From assembly GCA_029948255.1 (NCBI GenBank), contig JALIZF010001629.1:426501-490500 (forward strand): a stretch of 64,000 nt of DNA, written 5' to 3'. Numbering within the stretch: position 1 is the stretch's first letter; the number at the start of each line of letters is the position of its first letter. Positions 1 to 11,600 of the stretch are shown here, piece after piece. The position numbers were made by a program, and so were the translations under genes. Below the pieces are notes generated by a model. That model searched no databases. It had not been told where the DNA came from and worked only from the letters and a program-made list of their open reading frames with translations. Source of the DNA: Telmatactis stephensoni (Eukaryota > Cnidaria > Anthozoa > Actiniaria > Isophelliidae).

Positions 1-440
1 AATAAATAATGGCCTTTTGTTCCAAATGACCTTTGTGGTCAATAATAGGATATCCATGGAAACAGTTCCCCAAACAGTAGCCATCTATGAATGCATGTGA
101 TGTATTTGTTAAGACATCTTTTGTAGCATTTCGGCACACTTCAACGACATCACACACCCCGTTGTCACTTCATGTCACAGGGCCATAGCAAGGGGAGGGG
201 CAATGGGGGCACTCGCCCCCCCCAATAATTTTTCAACGGTTTTTCAATTTTTGAATTTTTAAATTTAAAGTTTTAAATTTTAAACAAGACGCATAGCTGC
301 GTGAACTCGGGCTTTCTATGTAGTAAATCATGAGTTCTCTTTGTTAACATTGTCCCTTTAAATTCTCCATTCGTTTAATCTGCTGTGCTCTTTGACCTAA
401 AAGCGCATTTATACAGGCTTAGCCTTCTTTTCTAGAAAGA

Positions 441-482
441 CCTATACCCTATACCTATACCTATACCCTATACCTATACCCT
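441..482. repeat. (TATACC)n microsatellite
   Basis: A run of CCTATA / CCCTATA hexa- and heptamers. Not a known telomere repeat. Confidence 0.8.
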
Positions 483-785
483 GGTTTATCGTCTCCTTCC
501 GACGTTTATTTACTTGATAAGAGAGAAACTCTCTAAAGAAAGCGAATAATAAACCCCTGGAGCCTAGGGTAAGAAAGACCCATCGGATTAAAAATTGATT
601 TTTGTTTATAGTCACTACACGTGAAATGTTTTTTTCAAACTAACTTATTTGACTTCTGCAGTGTACTATCAATTTTAATCATGATATTTTGATTCATTTG
701 CTTTATTAATAACAACAACTTTTGCAATAATTTGAAGAGACAAATAAATGTGTTTTAAAGTTTATCTGTTTATCAGTTTATCTGA

Positions 786-1000
786 AGGGTCAGTGCTTGA
801 GCGTCGGACCGGAAATCCGAATGTAGGCTCAAATCACGCTGAGGGCTCGGAATTTTTAAGATCTGAAATTTTTACACTCGCAGAAGCATTCACATCCAAC
901 GAACACATTTCCGAGTGACAATCCAATCATTTACTTACAGAAGAATTGTTGGTAATTCTGCCTGCCTTGAAACAAACCAACTTTAATATAACTGATTTGC
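786..1000 (+). mobile_element. Degenerate tRNA-derived SINE head
   Basis: GGTCAGTGCTTGAGCGTCGG resembles a Pol III box A context. GCTCAAATCACGC, about 45 bases downstream, resembles a decayed box B. No clear 3' end or target duplication was found. Confidence 0.3.
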
Positions 1001-1444
1001 AATACTCACAACTCTACAACTTCAACACGGATTATTAGCAGAATTGATTCACAGTTGGTGATCATTAAAGATGAAAACTACCGCTCTATGTTATAACTGC
1101 TCTATGTTTTAACTATAACTATTAGACTACGTTGAATTTAAGCACAAACTTTCCTTTATTTTCTTGGTTTTTAGCTTTCAAATAGCAATACAATTTAGAT
1201 GACTTGGGTATTTCAACGAATACGTTCGTAAACAAACTCAAAAATGTTCGCTCGTAAATTGATCTCTCGTAAAGTTCGCGGACTCGACCCGTTCCGAAAA
1301 TGCTCGCCATCTTTTAGTGTGGGTCTACCGCGAACAGTGTGTGCCTTTGTATGTGTTTTGAGCGTATTAAACCTAGAATCCATGCTTACTTTCGACATCC
1401 TTCGACACATCCGCCATCTTGCCATGTGCTTTTGACGCTTATTT

Positions 1445-1538
1445 AGGTATATACTTCATGGTTTTGAGTGCCGTATAGTCGCTCTGTACTTCTCAAGTAA
1501 AGAAGCGACTATATAGGACAATCATGAAGTATATACCT
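1445..1538. mobile_element. Small palindromic MITE
   Basis: AGGTATATACTTCATG at 1445 is repeated inverted and perfect at 1523-1538. Further inner pairing (CGTATAGTCGCT with AGCGACTATA) makes a 94-bp near-hairpin. It lies inside the hAT-like remnant. Confidence 0.6.
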
Positions 1539-2536
1539 CTCGACGCATGCGCCTTTCTATCTATACGCATGCGCTTTAGTGCCTAAACTGCGATTTGTGA
1601 CTGAAGGCAACAAAAAAAAAAAAATAACGAAGCCCAATTTATAACTCGGGCATTCCTACGGAAGCCCGAGTAATGACTACAATATTCAGTTGTCGTATAT
1701 ATAACACATTGCTACAGAATTTAGTGTAAAAAGTGCACTGTTACAGTTCTAAGCTGACATGTATCGAGCGAGCCGCCAATTCTTAGGTATCTTTGAAATG
1801 TACACTCCAAAAAGTATGCGCTGAGTGGCTCGCGCTTCGCGCTCGCAATTAATATTCCATATCAACTACATGGTTAAAAAGTGGTACTATATTCAGAAAA
1901 TCTAAAGATGGTACCTACATTGCTTTTAAAATACAACTGAGCTCTTGACGACTAACTACATCACGTTTCATTCCCCACAAAAAAAGTTGAAAAAATTCAA
2001 TTTTGTAAAAAATGGCCATTTTTTTGCCAAGTGGCTTGCACTTTGTGCTCAATGTAGCTATATATAACACTGGCCCAAGAGAATCATCCCAAAACAACTT
2101 AGAAATGGTGGTTGAGAACTCCTTTTCTGCCGAAATTCGTGCTGAGCGGCTCGCGCTTCGCGCTCGCTATAGCTAAATATTGTATTCTACCACATCACCT
2201 ACAAACTATGAGTACGATTTGAACCTCAAAAAACATACAAGTTTGACTACCATCAAAACAAAGGGGATCACATGTACACCCCCAGACTCACTAATTAGAG
2301 GAGTCATGTGCACGCTAGGACCCTACGGATACGCCCATACATAAAGCATCACGTGGTGCAAATTTACTTTTGTCTTTCGTTCACTATAATGTGACTTGAA
2401 ATCCCAAGAACCCCCCAATAATTTAGACCTCGCTACGACCCTGTGTCAAATTTGCTAAATCAGCCTAGTAACACGACGGTCATCATATATCATTCAAGAA
2501 ATGATCATTAAATAAGACCCAACACCATTATGGCAA

Positions 2537-2574
2537 TATACCTTTGCTCCAAATATTTCAAATTTACTATACTG
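2537..2574 (-). pseudogene. Duplicated fragment of M13 peptidase exon 15
   Basis: This 38-bp stretch repeats the 3' end and splice donor of exon 15 (2643-2682), about 100 bp further left. At the one coding difference it matches the plus-strand paralogue (codon AAA, Lys) and not the adjacent minus-strand exon (ACA, Thr). Confidence 0.6.
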
Positions 2575-2647
2575 TAAATAATAATGTAAATAGTAAATTA
2601 TTTACTATTAATACTATATTCATTGAGACAGAGTTCACTTGATATAC

Positions 2648-5600
2648 CTTTGCTCCAAATATTTCAAATGTACTATACTGGTCCACAAGGCATTGACTTC
2701 TTTGCTGAAAGTTGTTGCTGGACTCGAGTGACCACCAGTTCTTAAAATTACCATCTTTATCATATGCTTTGCCTGAAATAACAACCAATAGAAATTCATC
2801 CTTGGGTTACCTGTGCTTATGTTTTGATCACTTTGGTTTGGGATTCCTGTGTTTTCTGTGATATGAAGGGTTGGAATACTGGGTTATTGCTCATGACATG
2901 ATTACTTGGGCTGCCTATACTTTCTAATGTTATTCATGACAGCTTGGGTAAACCATTTTTTGGTCAGTTTGGCCAGCTGCATTTTCTAATTTTATTTTTA
3001 TTGTATTTATTATGTTTCTTATAGTATTATTTTCTAAAGATGGTTGAAACAAGCACGTCATCATCATCATCATCATCACCATTATAAGTAGTCCTTATTT
3101 TTAGACCATGAGTGTGGTAATTGTCTATGTTCATCAACCTCTAATAAGCTACAAGAATGACCATGCAAGTTCTAGTTAAGTTCTCTGATGTTTTATCACT
3201 TACCAGCTCCATCAAAACCATGTGTTATTTCATGACCAACAATCATACCAAGAGCACCATATGCTAGATAGCTGTGAGGGATATCATTAATATTAATAGT
3301 GCTATTAATGTTATTATCATTATTGCTATAGGAGTATATCATCATCAGCATCATCATCATTACCATCACCACATAACATTACAGTATCCCTTTTCAAACC
3401 AAAAATGGATATAAACTTACTTTGGATAAATAGCATTGTAGAATGGAGGCTGCAATATACCAGCAAGAAAAACTGCAAAGAAAAAAAATCAAAATATTCA
3501 ATTTCAACATGGATATAAATGTCACCCATTATTTTCATCCTTTTCTAAACAAATGTTTGTACATGTAAAACACCAGTACAGTTGTTTTTTTATATCGAAT
3601 ATTTCCACAGTTTTGTACTCAGTAAGCTACATTCAGCTTTCCTATGTCATGAATTGGGCAAAAGCAATTCCAGGTTTTGCACTAATGTTAAATACAAGTA
3701 TGTGTGCTTGTAGGCAATGAGAGAAACATAAACCTTTGCAAGTCATCTATATATTAAGCAGATGGTTTTTCAATTTGTCCACTATTTATCATGCAATTAG
3801 CTTACTAAGGGTGTTTTCCATTTAGTGGAACAAACTGGCCAGAACAGCCAGTTCTTAAATGGTACATGTCAATTCCTAGCTCTGGCTGGAATCAATCTTA
3901 AGAAATCAGGCCGTTCTGGCCAGTTGGTTCCACTAAATGGAAAACACCCTAAGATTAGTCACCTACCTATTCTGTTTAGATAAACAAAATAATATGCATC
4001 TGTTTGAGATGGACCAAGGAGCCAACTAGAGAATCATAACGAGACGTCATTACAACAAACATGTCAGTGCAAGACATACAAGTACTACAAACATCCCTAC
4101 ACTCACTCCCCTTGGTTCCACCTTTTGGATATCTGTCTGCATTAACAATGCAAAAAAATTAGTTTGGAGTTTTAAGCTCCACCAGTTGTTGCTCAGACAA
4201 CTCTTGTATCAGGAACCAGGGGAGTGAGGGGAAGCTAAGCTAGGACAGCTGTTTTTTTTAGGAAAAGGAAAAAAGTAAAGCACTTTATTTAGAATTGGAA
4301 GTTCCTTCAGCTGGGTAGAATTAAGGCCAGGTCTATTGATCTTCCAAGAAGCCAACAGTGCACCCCCTCTCTCTCCACTAGTGTTCCATTTTAAGTAATG
4401 TATAGGGAACGGAAGGGTGCATTATATATTGGTGGATATAAGATCTGATCTGAAGGTGAGGATCTTTAGACGTGATATAACGCCCTGTGGTTCTTTATAT
4501 TACTTATCAAATGTCTATCTGTCAAATATCATATAGGAACAGAATTTTTCCAAGCTTGAAACTCATGACCTCTCATATCAGAAATCCACACACTAACCAA
4601 CTGATGAACAACACTGACTCCTTAGGCTAATGCTTGCGAATTGCATGAATTTTGTAGAAGTTTGACCCTTGTGGTGATTGACAGATCAGAAAAAAAATAT
4701 CTATAATTATATTAACCAGTTTCAGGTGTAGATGCAACAGATTTTGCTGTAAGAATTTAAAGTATCTTAGAATGATGAATATTTACTCACTCAGGATTAT
4801 TTCTGTCCACTGGCTTATGTAATTTTCCAAAGTTAACTTGAACAGCAAATTTTGTCATGTTTTGGATATTTTCAAAGAGTTTGTTGTCTCCAACTTGAAG
4901 CTGCAAAATACTGACATTTATCAAATGACCCAGCATATTTGGTGGGATTTGTGCTTTTAAGAAAACCATTTGGCATTTAATTGGCATAGACATTTCTGAG
5001 CTGCATGGCACATACAGATTTTTGAAAGCTGTCAGTGGAAAAATTCTATCTGGACCCTGACCAGTGTGTGTGTGTGTGTGTGTCCAAAATAGAAATAAAA
5101 TGGTCAAAAAGGGTCATAATAAAATGTTTACTGACTGGGGTAGGTTAGGCCAGAAGGGAAAATATTTGGCTCTTGATTTTGTTCACTTATTCCATGGTGT
5201 TATCAATAGTCATTAACATATTAAGTTTCGCACAAGATATTATGGTTGCAAGCTGTAATTGCAAAAGTATGGCATGCATGTTAACATACAGTGTGTGTTT
5301 CAGGTAACCAATTTTAAATTGGTATTTGGTTGGGATATTTATACAGCTGTTTAGAGGCCATAATTTTAAGGAGGGGGTCCTAGGGGTTTGCGGGATTGAC
5401 CATTTCTTTGTGCGGTATTGCGGTATTTTACAAAAAAAAAATCGCGGTATTGCAGGATTCTTAAACCCTGCGGTATGCGGTATTTTCTTTAGTCTCCCTC
5501 GCAGCCGCTCCTAGTGTCGTCACGGGAGGAATCCTTGCGTGACGACACTAGGAGCGGCTGCGAGGGAGACTATATTTTCTTTTTTGAGCTGTGGTATTAC

Positions 5601-8600
5601 GGGAAAAACGATTTGAAATTGCGGTAATGCGGTATTTTTGAGCCCTGCGAGATGCGGGATTTTGCTTCTGGCGCTCGATAGAAAATTTCATGTTTCTGTG
5701 ATTCATGTTTCTGCGCGTGAGGTCCCGTGGGAGTGGTATTTCGAATTTTTCGTGTGGTGAGCCGTATTTTCGAATTTTTCATGCGGGATTGCAGGATTGA
5801 CCATTTTTTCGTGCGGGATTGCGGTATTTTCGAATTTTTCGTGCGGGATTGCGGTATTCGTAACCCCCCTAGGCCCCCCTCTTTAAGTAGTAAAAGCAAA
5901 GGACATACACCCTTAAGTTTATCAGCTAGTTTGGTAGGATCTTTGATGTAGTCAGGATATCCAATGTCTTCTACAATTGCTTCAGCCTGATTATAAAAAA
6001 GATAAACTTGTTTTCAGCTGTAATATTTTACATTTGCTTTTCATGTTTACCTTTACACATCAGTATTAAAGAGTTAATGGCTGTTCTTGTTGCTAAATGC
6101 TGGGCATTGCATTAGTGTTGTGTAAACACCTTCATGACGTCATGTTACCTTTTCCCCAGCTGCGTAATATTGAATGCTCTCACACATGACAATATTTTTA
6201 TATTTGTGGCAACACTGATGAAGGCTTGAGATTTTAGCCACAATGTCAGCTGTAATTACATATAATTTTAATTCAAAGACAAGTTCTTTTGAACATGAAA
6301 ATCATACCTTTGCTCGTGCATGCATTTTAGTGTTTTTATCCATCCATGTAATACCATCAAGGTCATCAAGAAAGGCTTGTCGTATGTAACGTGTCATTTC
6401 ACGAACCTGAAATAGATCAAACACGTTGGTGTACACTGACTATTGCTGGAGAGTAACACAACTGTATTAGTAAATAGTACTATTGTTATCAAACTTATTG
6501 TAATAACTTTATTTAAAGAGGGTAGACACAATAGTTACAATATAAAATTGTACTGATAACCTAGTGGCCCTATTGTGGTTGCTACCTAAGGAAGCCCAAG
6601 TAATGACCTAAGACTATGTCACAGGCATCGCAAGTAATACACCACAAGGTAGCCCTAGTAATCCAATACCACAAGGTAGCCCTAGTAATACAACACCACA
6701 AGGTAGCCCGAGTAATACAGCACCACAAGGTAGCCCTAGTAACCCAATACCACAAGGTAGCCCTAGTAATACAACACCACAAGGTAGCCCTAGTAATACA
6801 ACACCACAAGGTAGCCCGAGTAATACAACACCACAAGGTAGCCCGAAAAATACAACACCACAAGGTAGCCCGAGTAATACTAAAAGGGACTTACAGTTGC
6901 TTTAGATTTTTCATCAAAAGCTTTATCAACAAACAATAACCCAAGAGGCATCTTCAGTACAGACTGCATATGTTTTAAACATCGTCGCCAACGGAAAGTA
7001 GTAGCGTTGCCAACCAGTGCGGTTTCGTAACGTGCATATGCTTGGACAAACTTTGAGGGAGATGCCAAGATAAACTGATGAATGGCTGTCCACATAGCAT
7101 AGTTATCTAACACTTTGGGATCCCTGAAGTCCAAGATACATTTTAATTAAGTCTTGTCTTAAGATTTTAGTACTAGAGCGATAGCACTAAAACCGTGAAA
7201 CAAGTACTAACTAAAAAGTACAAATAGTACTAATGAAACAATAGAAAACAAAGGGTTTTGCTACTAATTGTCTCTATTTAGTTACTAAGTTATTTCACGG
7301 TTTAAGTGTTATCGCTCTATAACCGTACGGTAAGTAGAAATCCGTAGTGTGGTAACTGTATAGTTTCCGTTTTCATATTTTGGTATGTACCTGAGTACGG
7401 AAATAGAGCTCAGAAGCATTTACGTCACACAAGTGCATTGTGGGATATTGTGGGGGTCAAAGCAAAATGGCGCCAGACAGAATGCGTTCGTCAGCTTGAT
7501 TCCACGGCATGGCAAACCATTTGTTAATTTCCAATGACATTTGGCCCTTCTCTTTACCAAGAAATAATCGCTGAATCTGCATAAAGTTTTCTCTATACCC
7601 TCCTTAAAAGTCAGTCATTTTCGTATTTTGTCCTTGTATACTTGATGTCTAAAGACGCTTTCCCTTTCGTTGTTGCATATTAAATAAAACTCCAGCCATT
7701 GATAAATTTGGTAAAACTCTAAAACTAAAATTAACTTCCACCATTTTCAAGTGAAATTAGAAAAGAAAATCTTTGAAACACTAGGCATTTGTCATCACTT
7801 TGGCGCCCGGGCGAATACCCCATAGTGCATTGCGTATGACGTAAAAGCTTCTAAGGTTTATTCGCAGAATCGTTAGCGTTTCCGTAAGGTTATTACACAG
7901 AGAATCGGGGCCATGTGACGCCGTTTGGTAGTGTTTCTGTAAGGTTGTTACGTAATATTTACTGCAATAAATGAAATCCATGCGACTAATCGCTATACGT
8001 ATAAGAGTTCTTACGTTGCTGTTTGGTTGGCGCACAACGCAAACAAGTCAATGAAGTACTGTAATGGATCACCCAAAACTTTATCATCTTTCTTAAACTT
8101 GTAATTTTGAGGCTCAAATACTTTGTTTAGAAAACCAATTACTACGTCAATCTAAAAAGAAGAAGCAAAAACAAAAACAAAAACAAAAAACAACAACAAA
8201 CAAACAAAAAACAAAAACGGGTACAAGAGTTTTCGGTTACAGCATTTGAAATTTGATAAATCTATGGTAATTAGCGAGCTTCCTTGAAACGAGAGAAAGT
8301 TTACAGGTTGGCCGAAACTTATCTTTACTTTGATTTCTTATCATCACGCAAGCCTGGAATCGATTGTCTACGCTCAGCGCTGTTTTCCCCACGACAGCCA
8401 CTTCCTCTCAGCTCCACCCAGAACCTTATTAAGCTACGGTGTTATCATGTCTACAACGAGGCATCGAGTAAGGAAAATACTTCTTACCGACGTATTTACG
8501 GACTCGGCAAAGAAACTCAAAGTTACTGTGCTTTTCAGCGATATTTGGTCTAATGCAAACGCTCCTTGCATCGGATCTTCTGTTGTCGAGTATGGACCAT

Positions 8601-11600
8601 AAAGTGTTTCTTGAATCTGAAATATGAACAGAATACAATACATGGTAGGATAGATTTCATTTGACTGTGAAAAATCAAATGAAATCGGCAGGAACCTTAT
8701 TATACACAACACTGCACTGACACGCTCCGACACAGCGCGGTCGTCCGTTTCACACTCATACGAAATCTGCTCTAATTTGTATTACTGTCTTAACTAAGTG
8801 GCAGGGATAATCGCCAGTCTTTCGCACTATGTTAGTAAGTTGTCGGCTGGGTTCATAAATGTATGTTTTTATTTCCACGAAGGGCTAAGGCTCGAAACAC
8901 AAGTGAACTATCTTTAATTTTTTTACGGTGTTACAAGTTTCCATTCACCCCCTGTTATGTTTAGTACTGATAAACATTTTAGAAATACACACCCTGGCCA
9001 ACTTGGCTTCAAATTCATAGACCTGCATCATTAAGGCATCAGAATCGTTCTTGCCACCAAGTAGTCTAGCTACGTCTTTCATGTATTGTTTATAAGCCTC
9101 ACGAACCTTTGGATACAAAAAATGTCGGATTACTGAAATGAATACTCTGTGATAAAAGTATATGAATAGAGTGCACGCACTTAAGGAGGCTCGAGGCAGT
9201 TATCTCCTAGTGTACCTAGCCGCTTTCAAACGACTATAACATTGACAAGAATGATCTGATGTGCTGGCCATTTTCACATAATGCTAGACAAGGATCAAAG
9301 TTTTCAAAAATGAAAAATTGGTCTGTAGAAGTTTATTCTTTGTGACGTTATCATGACGTCATTGAAATCATTTGGCGCTCATTTTCTCGAAAAATTGACC
9401 TAAACTTTCAAAACGGCCAAAATTGGTCGAAAGTATTCATGAAGGCACCTCTCATTTTGCAATTTAAAGAAAATCAATGAGAGCGTTTTCGAGATATTAC
9501 GCGATGAATATTTTCTTGGCCAAATTTTACAAATTTGAGCACGTCGACGCAGAGATTCCAAATTCGGGGCTTTCCTTTTTATTTATGAATTTTTTTTGCA
9601 GCCAGTATGTATATGTGTATAAAAACTACCTCCTTGTTAAGTATGAAAAACATTCAGGCTTTCTTTCCAAAGTTATGATTTTTTTTAATATCTGCCGCTA
9701 AATGAGCCAAAGTTGTTGTTAAAAGCACTGGATAGTTGGTAATAACGACATTTAAAAAATCGTCGTACGATTCTTTTCTAACTCGAGGCACTAAAAGATG
9801 CACGTCTGACAAATGTTGTGTCTTCATTTTATCGGCATTGAAGGGTTTTAAGGCCGCCAAATAAAAATGAGAAAGCATGGCTGTATTCTCGCTCATTGCT
9901 GCTCATTGATTATTCATGCTTGATTTCCGTATGATTGCTTCTCCGCTTAATGTTATGGCTGGCTGCACAGCTCACGCTTCGGTGAGCAGCGTTACAACAA
10001 ATCTGTGAATGCTATATATTGACAATAATTATCGCTGATGTTTCGATAATTTTTCTTATATTTCATTACAAAATCTGTTTCTTCGCTGCCATCTCTGTAT
10101 ACTTTTGAAAACACTCTAAAAACGGCGATGGCGTTACATGTTCAGGATGTTGTAACGCTGCTCACCGAAGCGTGAGCTGTGCAGCCAGCCATAACATTAA
10201 GCGGAGAAGCAATCATACGGAAATCAAGCATGAATAATCAATGAGCAGCAATGAGCGAGAATACAGCCATGCTTTCTCATTTTTATTTGGCGGCCTTAAA
10301 ACCCTTCAATGCCGATAAAATGAAGACACAACATTTGTCAGACGTGCATCTTTTAGTGCCTCGAGTTAGAAAAGAATCGTACGACGATTTTTTAAATGTC
10401 GTTATTACCAACTATCCAGTGCTTTTAACAACAACTTTGGCTCATTTAGCGGCAGATATTAAAAAAATCATAACTTTGGAAAGAAAGCCTGAATGTTTTT
10501 CATACTTAACAAGGAGGTAGTTTTTATACACATATACATACTGGCTGCAAAAAAAATTCATAAATAAAAAGGAAAGCCCCGAATTTGGAATCTCTGCGTC
10601 GACGTGCTCAAATTTGTAAAATTTGGCCAAGAAAATATTCATCGCGTAATATCTCGAAAACGCTCTCATTGATTTTCTTTAAATTGCAAAATGAGAGGTG
10701 CCTTCATGAATACTTTCGACCAATTTTGGCCGTTTTGAAAGTTTAGGTCAATTTTTCGAGAAAATGAGCGCCAAATGATTTCAATGACGTCATGATAACG
10801 TCACAAAGAATAAACTTCTACAGACCAATTTTTCATTTTTGAAAACTTTGATCCTTGTCTAGCATTATGTGAAAATGGCCAGCACATCAGATCATTCTTG
10901 TCAAAGTTATAGTCGTCTGAAAGCGGCTAGGTACACTAGGAGATAACTGCCTCGAGCCTCCTTAATCCGTGAGACATAAATAGTACAAAATAGTGCTAAA
11001 TTATGGTAATTCCTTTGTTTCCTATTGTCTAATCAACACTATTTATTACTAATTAGTAGTGCTTGTTTCACAGATTAAGTGCATGCACTCTACCATGCCA
11101 ATCTGACTGTAGTTCAACATTGTGGTGTTCTACTGTGGTTTAACATATCTGGGTTATAAAATACTAAATTACCTTCAAGTTTTCATCAGAATCAATGGTG
11201 TAGTAATCTCTTGACATTGCAATCGACGCTCTACCAAACTGAACGAATTTTAGTGCAAGAAAGAACGCGTTACACACCAGTCAACAGAAAAAGTAAATCA
11301 TTTTAATCTATGCGGCCACACGTCATAAATTACGACCCTCTTTGTACGTAGGTGAATGAAGACATTGACACACGCCCGTTTAACTTTTCTGTAACATTTC
11401 CTGCAAGGTTGCGCAACACAGTGATGCACTGTGTACCATCCCCTGTAAATGCTGCGCGCAACAGTTGCAGGTTTAGAATCGAGTTCTACTTTTGCAACAT
11501 TTCGCGCAACATTGCAGGGGGAATATATGGTGCAACTGTGTTGCGCGCGACATTCTAGGGGTGGTTATATGGTGCTACTGTTGGATTCGTAGTCGCGCAA

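Larger units (their letters stand above)
178..2443. mobile_element. hAT-like DNA transposon remnant with 5-bp target duplication
   Basis: The ends are imperfect inverted repeats: CAGGGCCATAGCAAGG at 178, and the reverse complement of CAGGGTCGTAGCGAGG ending at 2443. Both ends are followed inward by a G/C-run and CAATAATTT. TGTCA flanks directly on both sides (173-177 and 2444-2448). The interior has no transposase reading frame, so this is non-autonomous or decayed. It holds a smaller palindrome at 1445-1538 and two diverged copies of a motif reading GGCTCGCGCTTCGCGCTCGC, near 1830 and 2145. CAGGG-type ends suggest hAT; the 5-bp duplication would fit the hAT5 branch. The MITE at 15980-16147 has the same end type and duplication length. 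Confidence 0.5.

Noticed and set aside
1..2500. Exons 16-19 of the minus-strand M13 gene
   Set aside because: Searched for the ENIADNGG and C-terminal CxxW coding stretches on the minus strand; none found, only transposon sequence.
6636..6886. CRISPR-like regular repeats
   Set aside because: Units are directly contiguous with no unique spacers, and the DNA is eukaryotic.
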